This document shows, in pieces, positions 18,953 through 28,004 of a stretch of 64,000 nucleotides of DNA. The notes beneath the pieces are model-generated. The model saw only the letters and a list, made by a program, of their open reading frames with translations, did not search any database and was not told the DNA's origin. Where the stretch lies: contig JADJGB010000008.1 of NCBI GenBank assembly GCA_016708305.1, positions 1,922,001 to 1,986,000 on the forward strand, given 5' to 3'. The translations under genes were made by a program, and so were the position numbers. Position 1 is the first letter of the stretch; each line of letters starts with the position of its first letter. This DNA comes from Sphingobacteriales bacterium (GTDB lineage Bacteria > Bacteroidota > Bacteroidia > Chitinophagales > Chitinophagaceae).

Positions 18953-19206
18953 AAATTAATTTTTTTTATAATTAAGTAAAATTTTTATAAAATCTTGAGC
19001 TACAAAGATAAATATTTTTACTAATAATTGTAATGCAATCGATTGTCATTAAATAAATTATATATGTATTTCATGTTTTGCCAGGAAATAAGGAAAAGTA
19101 TTAGGCATTAAGTTTTTTGATGGCGCACAATGCTTTGATATTTTCGTATTATTGAAAAATAGAGATGGTGAAATTCTGCTAAATTATTAGCGGGAAGCAA
19201 TGTGAT

Positions 19207-20160
19207 TTAAAATTCAGTAATTTTATAACACCATCTTTTCAATTTGCCTTCAAAATCAAACGGAGTGGTTGCTTTTGTAATATCTATGATGCTGCCGGCA
19301 TTAATTTTTGAACTATCTATTTCAAATTTTGTAAAATTCGTACTGAAAAATAAGACACCTTCCGGCGACAGAATATTCATGCAATCGTTTATCAGTTCCA
19401 GATGATCTCTTTGAATGTCCAGAATTCCTTCCATCTTCTTGCTATTGCTGAAAGTGGGAGGGTCCATAATTATAATATCGTAACTACTTTTTTCCACAGT
19501 TTTCAAAAAAGACATTACGTCTGCTACTACGAACCTGTATTTCTTTTCATCCACAAAACCATTCAATACAAAATTTCGTTTTGCCCAGTTTATGTAAGTG
19601 TTTGATAAATCAACAGTTGTAACGGATTTTGCGCTGCCTGCTGCTGCATAAACTGAGAAAGCTCCGGTATACGCAAACAGATTCAGCACCTTTTTTCCAT
19701 CACCTTCACCCATTATCATCTTTCGGGTGATACGATGGTCCAAAAAGAGGCCGGTATCTAAATAATCTGAAAGGTTCACAATAAATTTCAGGCCATTCTC
19801 AGTGATTATAAATTCATTCTTACTAAAATCTTCTTTCCTGTACTGCCCGCTTCTGCCTGCTTTTCTTTGTCTTAGTTTGGTGAAAATATTTTTTTCATCA
19901 ATTCCGGTAACCTCCGAAATGGTTTTTACACTGGTTTTTAACCAATACAGATGGGCTTCTTCCTCAAGGCCATGCTTTCTTTTATATTCGGACACATACG
20001 TCTTATCTTCATAAATATCAATTATCAGAGGAAATTCAGGGAGGTCGTGATCATAAATCCGGTAGCAGCCTACATTTTGTTTACGGGCCGTTTTTGACAA
20101 ATGCCTGAAAACCTTTGTCAGCCTGTTTTTGAACATAATTTGTTTTTCCTCACTAATCAT
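19207..20160 (-). CDS. Class I SAM-dependent 23S rRNA methyltransferase, RlmK-like
   Basis: This 317-residue protein matches the C-terminal (RlmK) domain of RlmKL, which makes m7G2069 in 23S rRNA. It is also related to RlmI. An RNA-facing N-terminal part (DHDLPEFPLIIDIYEDKTYV) precedes the Rossmann core: VLNLFAYTGAFSVYAAAGSA (SAM motif I), VTTVDLSNTYINWAKRNFVLNG, and the catalytic DPPTFSNSKKM with DIQRDHLELI. No THUMP domain or second methyltransferase domain is present, so it is the stand-alone form. The position methylated is inferred. The gene is intact and divergent from the exonuclease gene. Confidence 0.85.
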   Translation of the reverse strand: MISEEKQIMFKNRLTKVFRHLSKTARKQNVGCYRIYDHDLPEFPLIIDIYEDKTYVSEYKRKHGLEEEAHLYWLKTSVKTISEVTGIDEKNIFTKLRQRKAGRSGQYRKEDFSKNEFIITENGLKFIVNLSDYLDTGLFLDHRITRKMIMGEGDGKKVLNLFAYTGAFSVYAAAGSAKSVTTVDLSNTYINWAKRNFVLNGFVDEKKYRFVVADVMSFLKTVEKSSYDIIIMDPPTFSNSKKMEGILDIQRDHLELINDCMNILSPEGVLFFSTNFTKFEIDSSKINAGSIIDITKATTPFDFEGKLKRWCYKITEF

Positions 20161-20213
20161 TAGGTATTTTTTACGAAATTAGCAGTTTGTAAGTCCATAA
20201 ACAAAGTTTCAAT

Positions 20214-21582
20214 TTGTATGCAATAGTTGACATAGAAACAACGGGCAGTTATGCTGCCGCAAACGGCATCACCGAAATCTGTATTCAGGTTTTTGATGGT
20301 GAAAAAGTGATAGAACGTTTCGATTCGCTGGTAAATCCTTTACAACCTATTCCGCCTTACATTCAGGCGATGACGGGTATCACTTATGAAATGGTAGCAC
20401 TTGCACCGACCTTTGATGAAATAGCAAATCGGGTTTATGAACTTCTGCAGGATAACATTTTTGTAGCGCATAACGTCAATTTCGATTACTCTTTTGTCAG
20501 AATACAGTTGCAATACTCTGGTTATCAATATAATGCGCATAAGCTATGTACCGTGCGACTCAGCCGAAAAATATTTCCCGGCTTTCAATCATATAGTCTT
20601 GGAAAACTTTGTAAATCGCTGCAAATCAGGCACGAAGACCAACATCGCGCTGGTGGCGATTCAGATGCCACCGTTATACTTTTTAAAAAATTATTGGAGA
20701 ACGACAAAGATGGTCAAATTGATAAAAGTTTGAAACGTGCCTCCAAAGAACAGGCGCTGCCGCCCAATGTGTCGAAAACTGATTTTGATAAGCTGCCCTA
20801 CACAGCAGGCGTTTATTATTTTCATGACGAGAAGGGGAATGTAGTGTATGTGGGGAAGGCCAAAAATATTCGCTATCGTGTAAGTAGCCATTTTAGCAGT
20901 AATTCTACCAGCCGCCAACGCCAAAATTTTATGCGATATGTGTATTCCATCACTTATGAAGAATGTGGCACCGAACTAATGGCAGCTATAAAAGAGTCGG
21001 CTGAAATAAAGCGCCTCTGGCCTCGCTTTAATGCGTCACAAAAAAAGAGGGAAGATTTGTTTGCCATAATAAGTTACGAAGACATGAATGGTTATTTACG
21101 TATAGTAGTAGACAAAAATAATAAAGGGTATGAGGTTTTGGGTTCTTATCACCATATTGAAAATGCAAAAGCTGCCTTGAGACAATTAGTGAGCGATTTT
21201 TCATTGTGCCCCAGAATGTGCTTTCTGAACGAGGAGTTGTTTGAGGAAAATATGCACAAATCCTTGTGTAGAGGAGCCTGCACAAGGCAGGAGTCTGCCC
21301 CGGAATACAATGGCAGGGTGCGCCAGGCAATAGACCAACTCAAAAATCAGCCTTCATTTGCAATTATTGATAAAGGAATTACTTCAGATGAAAAATCGTG
21401 CATCCTGGTTTGGAAAGGCAGGTTTTTTTGGCATGGGATTTATTGGGCCAGACATTCAGATAGAAGATGCTACATCATTTAAGGATTATGTAAAACCATA
21501 TAAAGAAAATAGCGCTATTACTAATATGCTTTTCAAATATGCCAAAAGGTATCCTCAAAAAGTGTTAATGTTGAGTCAATAA
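20214..21582 (+). CDS. DnaQ-like 3'-5' exonuclease fused to a UvrC-type GIY-YIG nuclease (one frameshift)
   Basis: Residues 1-165 are a DEDDh exonuclease: YAIVDIETTGS (metal Asp/Glu), VAHNVNFDYSFV, and HRAGGDSDATVIL. Residues about 195-280 are a GIY-YIG endonuclease like the N-terminus of UvrC and Cho: YTAGVYYFHDEKGNVVYVGK, then AKNIRYRVSSHF and MAAIKESAEIKRLWPRFN. The start is TTG at 20214, because the conserved YAIVDIETTG follows immediately and no ATG is available. Near 21425 a T run is one too long or two too short; corrected, the C-terminus reads GMGFIGPDIQIEDATSFKDY and ends at 21582 (455 residues). A role in DNA repair is likely but unproven. Confidence 0.88.
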
Positions 21583-21825
21583 TAGGCACCAAATAGTAAA
21601 ATTGGTTTTCAGAATAAATAAACATTAACCGCATTTCGGTTGTCTCGTTGGGATGGCCCTGATTTTTGGCTCCACTTTTTTATCCCAAATTTTGCCGTTA
21701 CCTTCAAAACGACTAAGAAACGCTAATGCTCGAATTGAAAATTCTCACAAAGCCTTTCTGTGCCACCTGACCAAATACATTATTATTTATCCAGACATCT
21801 TGTTGGCGGAATTACGCTACTGTAA

Positions 21826-21980
21826 CATGCGAAAGACTTCAGGCTTTCGCATGAACATTTGCGAAATCGTGCTTACAGGGATGCTCTTCACATAAGCTAA
21901 CGCGCTTTGCAGTAGCTTTGACGGCTACTGCAAAATCCCGGTTATCAGGAAAGGGGTGGAAAATACGCTCTGTTGGAGCG
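21826..21980. other. Three tandem hairpins, candidate structured RNA or repeat element
   Basis: Hairpin 1 pairs CATGCGAAAG (21826-21835) with CTTTCGCATG (21844-21853), ten perfect pairs, loop of eight. Hairpin 2 pairs TTTGCAGTAGC (21906-21916) with GCTACTGCAAA (21924-21934), eleven perfect pairs, loop of seven. Hairpin 3 pairs CGCTC (21966-21970) with GAGCG (21976-21980). None has a T tail, so they are not ordinary terminators. The strand is unknown. Whether this is an RNA gene, a palindromic repeat or a groES control element is open. Confidence 0.45.
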
Positions 21981-22145
21981 ATGCTGCTAAAATTAATTAT
22001 TCTATTGATTTTTTTGATTATTGCCTTTAACAGTAAATAGATGCTAATCACTGAAAATTTGGCATATTCTCACCTTTATAATCATTTCATAATCAATAAA
22101 ACTGAAAAAATTGCATACTATTTCATTATGGCACGTTATTTAGGG

Positions 22146-22153
22146 TACATTTG
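22146..22153 (+). promoter_or_regulatory. Probable -7 box of groES-groEL
   Basis: TACATTTG matches the Bacteroidota -7 consensus TAnnTTTG and is 61 bases before the groES ATG. No clear -33 TTTG precedes it at 17-20 bases. I see no CIRCE-type inverted repeat around it. Confidence 0.5.
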
Positions 22154-22214
22154 CAGCCCCGATTTTTTGAAGGTTCGGGTTAATTATTCAAATTATAAAA
22201 AAAACGATACAATT

Positions 22215-22496
22215 ATGGCTAAAAAGATCAATGTTACCCCTTTACACGATAGGGTGATTGTAAAACCGGCTGCCGCAGAAGAAAAGACTGCCGGCGGAAT
22301 CATTATTCCGGACACTGCTAAAGAAAAACCACAGCGTGGAACTGTAGTGGCTGCAGGCCCCGGCAAGAAAGATGAACCCGTAACCGTAAAACCGGGCGAG
22401 ACTGTACTGTATGGCAAATATGCAGGCACCGAAATACAAATTAATGGAGAAGACCTGTTAATTATGAGAGAAAGCGATATTCTCGCAATTGTTTAA
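22215..22496 (+). CDS. groES: Co-chaperonin GroES
   Basis: This 93-residue protein forms the seven-subunit lid of the GroEL chamber. PLHDRVIVKP near residues 9-18 is the family signature, and the mobile-loop region EEKTAGGIIIPDTAKEKPQR binds GroEL. VLYGKYAGTEIQINGEDLLI completes the beta barrel. The start at 22215 (MAKKINVTPLHD) is the conserved one. groEL follows 77 bases later, so the two form the usual bicistronic operon. A more divergent GroES-like gene lies at 43.6-44.0 kb. Confidence 0.97.
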   Translation: MAKKINVTPLHDRVIVKPAAAEEKTAGGIIIPDTAKEKPQRGTVVAAGPGKKDEPVTVKPGETVLYGKYAGTEIQINGEDLLIMRESDILAIV

Positions 22497-22573
22497 AGAA
22501 GGCTATAAACTTTAGGCTGTATGCATTAAGCAATTTGTTAAAAATCTTAAATAATAGAATAAATATAATAACA

Positions 22574-24211
22574 ATGGCAAAACAAATATTTTTTAATACC
22601 GAAGCGAGGAATAAAATGAAAAAAGGCGTTGACACACTTGCAAACGCCGTAAAAGTAACACTGGGACCTAAAGGTCGAAATGTGGTTCTTGAGAAAAAAT
22701 TTGGAGCACCTGCAATTACAAAGGATGGTGTATCTGTAGCAAAAGAAATTGAATTAGAAGACCCAATTGAAAACATGGGCGCTCAGATGGTGAAGGAAGT
22801 AGCCAGCAAAACGGCAGATATTGCAGGCGATGGCACTACTACAGGCACCATTCTGGCTCAATCTATCATCAGCGAAGGATTGAAAATGGTAGCAGCAGGC
22901 GCTAACCCGATGGATTTGAAACGCGGAGTGGATAAAGCGGTATCCTTGGTGGTAGAAAACCTGAAAGGTCAAAGCCAGACTGTGGGTAATGATAGTAAGA
23001 AAATTAAGCAGGTTGCTGCTATATCGGCTAACAATGACGAACAAATTGGCGACCTGATTGCTCAGGCATTTGCCAAAGTGGGGAAAGAAGGTGTTATTAC
23101 TGTGGAAGAAGCAAAAGGAACCGATACCTATGTAGATGTGGTAGAAGGTATGCAATTCGACCGTGGTTATATTTCTCCTTACTTTGTAACCAACAGTGAA
23201 AAGATGGAAGCCGAACTTCAAAATCCTTACATCCTGATTTATGACAAAAAAATCAGCACGATGAAGGATATTCTTTCCATTTTGGAAAAAGTAGCACAAA
23301 GTGGTCGTCCATTATTGATTATTGCCGAAGATTTAGAAGGAGAAGCATTGGCTACCTTAGTGGTAAACAAATTGCGCGGCACACTGAAAGTTGCTGCTGT
23401 AAAAGCTCCGGGTTTTGGAGACAGAAGAAAAGAAATGCTGCAAGACATTGCCATCCTGACAGGCGGAACTGTTATCAGTGAAGATATGGGGCACAAACTG
23501 GAAGGTGCAGAAATTATTTCTTTGGGGCAGGCAGGTTCTGTTACGATTGATAAAGACAATACAACCATCGTTGGTGGAAAAGGTAAAAAAGTTGATATAG
23601 TAGGTCGTGTAAATCAAATTAAAGCACAAATTGAATCTACCACCTCTGATTACGACAAAGAAAAACTGCAGGAGCGCCTTGCTAAACTGAGTGGTGGTGT
23701 GGCTGTTTTATATGTAGGTGCGGCAACTGAAATGGAAATGAAAGAAAAGAAAGACCGTGTGGATGATGCTTTGCATGCAACACGTGCGGCGGTGGAAGAA
23801 GGAATCGTTCCGGGTGGTGGAGTAGCTTACATCCGTGCCATTGAGGCATTGAACGTAAAAGTGAAAGGCCAGATTGAGGATGAGCAAACCGGTATGGCAA
23901 TTGTAAAAAGAGCATTAGAAGAGCCACTTCGAATTCTGGTAGAAAATGCTGGTATTGAAGGTTCTATCGTAGTTCAAAAAATTAAGGATGGAAAAGGCGA
24001 TTTTGGGTTTAATGCAAGAACTGAAGTTTATGAAAACCTGTTCAAAGCAGGCGTTATTGACCCCACCAAGGTAACTCGTGTAGCATTGGAAAATGCAGCT
24101 TCTATTTCAGGAATGTTGCTCACTACCGAATGTGTGGTTGCAGACAAACCCGAACCTAAACAATCTGCCCCTGCAATGCCTCCTGGTGGTATGGGCGATA
24201 TGGGATATTAA
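22574..24211 (+). CDS. groEL: Chaperonin GroEL
   Basis: This is the 60-kDa chaperonin, 545 residues, intact. The start is ATG 22574 (MAKQIFFNTEARNKM). Signatures are KVTLGPKGRNVVLEKKFGAP, the ATP-site block AGDGTTTGTILAQS (the family more often reads GDGTTTATVLAQ), and AAVEEGIVPGGGVAYIRA. The C-terminal tail is PPGGMGDMGY, the Gly/Met-rich end typical of the family. It is co-transcribed with groES and ended by a strong hairpin. Confidence 0.98.
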   Translation: MAKQIFFNTEARNKMKKGVDTLANAVKVTLGPKGRNVVLEKKFGAPAITKDGVSVAKEIELEDPIENMGAQMVKEVASKTADIAGDGTTTGTILAQSIISEGLKMVAAGANPMDLKRGVDKAVSLVVENLKGQSQTVGNDSKKIKQVAAISANNDEQIGDLIAQAFAKVGKEGVITVEEAKGTDTYVDVVEGMQFDRGYISPYFVTNSEKMEAELQNPYILIYDKKISTMKDILSILEKVAQSGRPLLIIAEDLEGEALATLVVNKLRGTLKVAAVKAPGFGDRRKEMLQDIAILTGGTVISEDMGHKLEGAEIISLGQAGSVTIDKDNTTIVGGKGKKVDIVGRVNQIKAQIESTTSDYDKEKLQERLAKLSGGVAVLYVGAATEMEMKEKKDRVDDALHATRAAVEEGIVPGGGVAYIRAIEALNVKVKGQIEDEQTGMAIVKRALEEPLRILVENAGIEGSIVVQKIKDGKGDFGFNARTEVYENLFKAGVIDPTKVTRVALENAASISGMLLTTECVVADKPEPKQSAPAMPPGGMGDMGY

Positions 24212-24255
24212 TATTTTCCTCCGGAAGGAAAACTGCATACTAATTGATAAAGCGA

Positions 24256-24284
24256 AAATGCTCACAGAAATGTGGGCATTTTTT
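24256..24284 (+). terminator. Rho-independent terminator of groES-groEL
   Basis: The stem AAATGCTCACA/TGTGGGCATTT (24256-24266 with 24271-24281, one T-G pair) with loop GAAA runs into six T. It begins 44 bases after the groEL stop. Confidence 0.88.
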
Positions 24285-24375
24285 CTTTGAAGCTTGTAGG
24301 GAGTTATTTTAAACGGAAATAAAAAATTTGTAAGAATTCCTTTTCGATAAATTCTCAAAGAATTAATTTAGTTGA

Positions 24376-25677
24376 ATGAAAATCAACAAAAACGGGAAGA
24401 AGAAGAGCAGGTTTCGAAAATTTTTGTCCGTTTTGGGCCGGGATTGATCACCGGCGCTGCCGATGATGACCTTCGGGAATTGCCACTTACTCTCAAACAG
24501 GGGCGCAGTTCGGATTTGGGCAACTTTGGACTGCAGTGTGGATGCTGCCTTTTATGATGGGGGTTCAGGAAGCTAGCGCATGTGTCGGATTGGTTAAAGG
24601 TAAGGGTATAGCTGCCGTAGTAAGAGAAAAGTATAATAAGAAAATGCTTTATACTATGGTTGCTATCGTGTTGATTGCCAATACTATAAATATCGGGGCC
24701 GACATCGGTGCAATGGCAGCAGCAGCTAATTTAATAATACCGCTACATTTTTCCGCATGGACATTATTGTTTACGGCAAGTATTTTGATTCTCGAAATTT
24801 TTACGTCTTGCCGGGTATATGCCCGTATTTTGAAATGGCTGGCGCTTTCATTACTTGCATATCCGTTAACCATTCTTATTATTGATATGCCCCGGGCAGA
24901 AGTGATAAAGGCTACTTTTATCCCTCATTTTGAGTTCAGTTTTGCATTTCTTTTTATTATCATAGGTGTTTTGGGTACTACCATTTCTCCCTAATGTTTT
25001 TTTGGGCAGCATCGCAGGAGGTAGAGGAATTGAAAGAAAAGAGTTATTTTCAAAATGGAACTTACAGAGTTAGAAAGCCAATGGTTAAATGAATGAGGAT
25101 TGATATTAGCGCAGGGATGTTGATTTCCGAAATAACCACCTGGAGCATCATGGCGGTGGCTGGCGCTGTTTTGCACAAAGGCGGAGTGCAGGACATAAGT
25201 ACGGCCGCCGATGCCGCCAAGGCGTTGGAGCCATTGGTAAGCTCTTTTCCAAATGCAGGATTTCTGGCCAAGCTGATTTTTGCCATTGGCATTATCGGAT
25301 TGGGATTTCTTGCAGTGCCGGTTTTGTCAGGGTCTGCTGCTTACGCTGTTTCCGAAGCTGTTAACTGGGCCACCGGCCTCAGCCTGAAATTAAAAAAAGC
25401 ACACGGATTTTACGGCATTATTACAATCGCCACACTTATTGGCCTGATTATCAATTTCGTTGGTATAGACCCTGTAAAAGCGCTTGTGTATGCAGCCGTA
25501 TTAAACGGGGTTGCTTCTGTGCCACTCATTTATATAATCATCAAAATCTCCTCCGACAAAAAAGTCATGGGTGAAAACAAAAGTGGCGCATTGTCTAAAT
25601 CATTACTTTGGCTAACCTTTATTGGAATGGGTGCCGCTGCTGTTTCTATGTTTGTACTGATGTTTAAAGGAGGTTAA
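24376..25677 (+). CDS. NRAMP-family divalent-metal transporter, variant motifs (three frameshifts and an in-frame TGA)
   Basis: This is an inner-membrane carrier of about 11 helices. I place the start at ATG 24376 (MKINKNGKKKSRFRKFLSVL) with a missing G near 24438 leading into GPGLITGAADDD. A missing C near 24474 gives PSGIATYSQTGAQFG, and a missing base near 24993 gives GTTISPYMFFWAASQEVEEL. An in-frame TGA at 25090-25092 interrupts KPMVK/MRIDISAGML; two compensating A slips would remove it (KPMVNEMRID). The helix-1 motif reads DPSG, not DPGN, and helix 6 reads SPY, not MPH, so the metal-binding methionine of classic NRAMP is absent. Metal specificity is therefore unknown. Confidence 0.85.
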
Positions 25678-25686
25678 AAAAATCTT

Positions 25687-26841
25687 TTATTTGTAATCAA
25701 TTTTTATTTTTTGCTTAATCCCGATACCCGGCTCATCGGTTGGAACGATTTTTCCTTTGTCGAGTCTGGCTCCGTCAAAAGCATCGTTTTGAATTAATAA
25801 AGCGCCGTCTAAGTCGGCAAAATCCATTCCGGCAACCAATTGAGAAGCTGCAGAAATTGCGCAGGATGTTTCAGTCATACAGCCCAGCATCACTTTCAAA
25901 CCCAGCGACTCGGCAAGGTTGCGCATTTTCCATGCCTCGTGAAGTCCGGTGCATTTCATCAATTTAATATTAATTCCGGTGAAAACACCTTTCACTTTTT
26001 GCACATCTCTGAGCCTTTGCACCGACTCATCTCCAAACACAGGCAGAGGACTTCTTTCAGTTATCCATGCATTATCTTCCAGATTGTATTTCCCCATCGG
26101 CTGCTCTATCATTACCACGCCTTGCTCCTTTAGCCAGTGAATTAAATCCAGCGCTTCATGCTTATCCTTCCATCCCTGATTGGCATCAATAGCTATTGGC
26201 AGTTGTGTGGCGGACCTGACTGCTTTGATAATTCTTTTATCGTCGGCAGTGCCCAATTTTACTTTTAATATGTTGAACTGTCCTTCCACTTCTTTCACTT
26301 TTGTTCTAATCATATCATCCGTATCAATCCCAATTGTGTATGTGGTATCAGGGATTTTTCCTGTGTTCAATCCCCACATTTTATGCCAGGGCTGTTTCAT
26401 TATTTTCCCAAGCAGGTCATGAAGTGCAATATCCACAGCAGCTTTGGCGGCTGTATTGTTTTCTGCGATTTTATCTACGTATTGTAAAATTTCTTCAATA
26501 TGAAAAGGATTTGAAAAGCCTGATAGATCAATTTTTTTCAAAAACTCCATAACCGAAGCCTGCGATTCGCCCAGATAGGGTGGAAGAGAGGCTTCGCCAT
26601 AACCGGTTACGCCATCGTAAGTAAGCGATGTAAGTACCACCGGAGTAGTTTTTCGAGAACTATTTGAAATGGTAAATACATGCTTCATCTGTAAATCATA
26701 AGGAGCCCAGCGAAGCTGAAGTTTTGAGTTGGCTGAAGTTTTTCGCATAATACTTTGAGCTTTTAAATTGAAGTCGATAATTGTGGCTCCTCCCAAAAGA
26801 GCTATAGATTTTATAAAATTTCTTCTTTGCGTTGTCATCAA
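25687..26841 (-). CDS. Exported L-Ala-D/L-Glu (dipeptide) epimerase, enolase superfamily
   Basis: The N-terminus carries a twin-arginine signal (TQRRNFIKSIALLGGA), so the enzyme may act in the periplasm. The enolase-superfamily catalytic set is visible: the KxK pair in ILKVKLG near residue 193, DANQGW, MIEQPM, FGDESV and IKLMKCTG. This combination is that of YcjG/YkfB-type epimerases, which convert L-Ala-D-Glu from murein to L-Ala-L-Glu. At 384 residues it is intact. It follows the NlpC/P60 peptidase gene by 12 bases on the same strand, which supports a murein-peptide recycling role. Confidence 0.88.
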   Translation of the reverse strand: MMTTQRRNFIKSIALLGGATIIDFNLKAQSIMRKTSANSKLQLRWAPYDLQMKHVFTISNSSRKTTPVVLTSLTYDGVTGYGEASLPPYLGESQASVMEFLKKIDLSGFSNPFHIEEILQYVDKIAENNTAAKAAVDIALHDLLGKIMKQPWHKMWGLNTGKIPDTTYTIGIDTDDMIRTKVKEVEGQFNILKVKLGTADDKRIIKAVRSATQLPIAIDANQGWKDKHEALDLIHWLKEQGVVMIEQPMGKYNLEDNAWITERSPLPVFGDESVQRLRDVQKVKGVFTGINIKLMKCTGLHEAWKMRNLAESLGLKVMLGCMTETSCAISAASQLVAGMDFADLDGALLIQNDAFDGARLDKGKIVPTDEPGIGIKQKIKIDYK

Positions 26842-26853
26842 AATAAATTTTAT

Positions 26854-27852
26854 TTATTGATTATACCAGGTGTGGTCAAAAATACTCAATGTGCCATTTT
26901 CGGGTGAATTTATAATCCTTTTGGCAATTACATAACGTTTACGGTTATGTTCATCATAATTTTTATCGGCAGGATCGAGGCTACTGATGGTAATGCCTTT
27001 TGAATCTGCATTAATAAACTGCCTGTCCTGCAAATAAATTCCGGTGTGAACAATATTGTATTGAGTGGTATCCTGCCAGTTCTTTCTGCCAAAAAACAAC
27101 AGATCTCCCTTTTGAAGTTTACTGAAGTTGTTGGTAGAATCAATGGCAACACCTGTCTGGTATTGTTCCTTTGCATCACGAGGAAGAATAATACCGTGCA
27201 TCAGATAGGTTGTTTTTGTAAATCCGCTACAGTCTAACCCCCTCGAAGAGGTGCCGCCCCAGAAATAGGGCAGGCCAACAAATTTTTTACCCACCGCTTC
27301 AATGCTGTTGCCGGTGAGTTGTATAGATTTTCTCCACTCATCCCAGGTTTTTACGGTTGATGCCGGAATATATCCTCCTCTGCCATCCGCAAAGGAGACT
27401 TTGTAAAAGTTTTTTTGTTTTTTAGAATTTTCCAGAAATAAAAGATTTCCCATAATTACCTCAGAGGTTATTTCAGCAGATGTTTTGGGCTCTTTATAAA
27501 TAAATGCATTGTTAACCGTAACAATCAGTCGTGGTTTTGAATTGAAGCTACTCAATGTTTTTCTACTGATAAATTTCAACGGAGCATTTACCCAGCCCTG
27601 GTATCCTTCGGGCGTTTGCACCTGAAACCAGTTTTTGTCTTTGGCAAGCACTTTCATGGGTGTGCCTGAAAGTGACTGCGAAATCAGCTCCGATTTATGG
27701 CTTGGCTCGCGATACATGCTCACCAAAGACTCTGAAACGATAGACCAGTATTGCCCGTCTGGATATTTTATGAGGCTGGTATCTGATGAATTTTGAGCTA
27801 AGGAAACGGAACAGAAGTATAATAAAAATATTAGAATTTTCCACTTTTTCAT
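26854..27852 (-). CDS. Secreted NlpC/P60 peptidase with two SH3b domains
   Basis: After a signal peptide (MKKWKILIFLLYFCSVSLAQ) come two bacterial SH3 domains (about residues 35-95 and 105-160; WFQVQTPEGYQGWV and FYKVSFADGRGGYIP). The NlpC/P60 cysteine-peptidase domain follows, with the catalytic cysteine in GLPYFWGGTSSRGLDCSGF and the histidine in NIVHTGIYL. The layout matches gamma-D-glutamyl-L-diamino-acid peptidases such as dipeptidyl-peptidase VI, which release L-Ala-D-Glu. I prefer ATG 27852, because the upstream TTG at 27873 only adds residues before the signal peptide. The epimerase gene follows directly. Confidence 0.88.
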   Translation of the reverse strand: MKKWKILIFLLYFCSVSLAQNSSDTSLIKYPDGQYWSIVSESLVSMYREPSHKSELISQSLSGTPMKVLAKDKNWFQVQTPEGYQGWVNAPLKFISRKTLSSFNSKPRLIVTVNNAFIYKEPKTSAEITSEVIMGNLLFLENSKKQKNFYKVSFADGRGGYIPASTVKTWDEWRKSIQLTGNSIEAVGKKFVGLPYFWGGTSSRGLDCSGFTKTTYLMHGIILPRDAKEQYQTGVAIDSTNNFSKLQKGDLLFFGRKNWQDTTQYNIVHTGIYLQDRQFINADSKGITISSLDPADKNYDEHNRKRYVIAKRIINSPENGTLSIFDHTWYNQ

Positions 27853-27968
27853 GCCAACAGCAATTTTTTTCAAGGGTTAAAGATAGAAAGAATTTGCGGT
27901 AAGTATGTGGTTTGAAGGTGTGTTTTGTTTCAGTTCTCATAATATTTCATATCCTGTTGCAGAATCCT

Positions 27969-27976
27969 TACCTTTG
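27969..27976 (+). promoter_or_regulatory. Probable -7 box of the ABC-F gene
   Basis: TACCTTTG fits TAnnTTTG and lies 28 bases before the ATG at 28005. It also argues against starting the protein at an in-frame ATG further upstream (27912), which would precede the transcript start. Confidence 0.5.
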
Positions 27977-28004
27977 CACCTCCAAAAAATATCCGAAATT
28001 TATA

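Larger units (their letters stand above)
21583..22214. other. Gene-free 630-base region before groES
   Basis: I find no convincing protein gene here. The region holds three tandem hairpins (21826-21980, separate entry) and the probable groES -7 box. The first 240 bases show nothing recognisable. Confidence 0.6.

Noticed and set aside
22126..22145. TGGCAC near 22130 as a sigma-54 promoter for groES
   Set aside because: The -12 element TTGC is missing at the required spacing, and a TAnnTTTG box is present just downstream.
22754..23927. Long minus-strand frames inside groEL
   Set aside because: They are shadows of a strongly conserved intact gene on the other strand.
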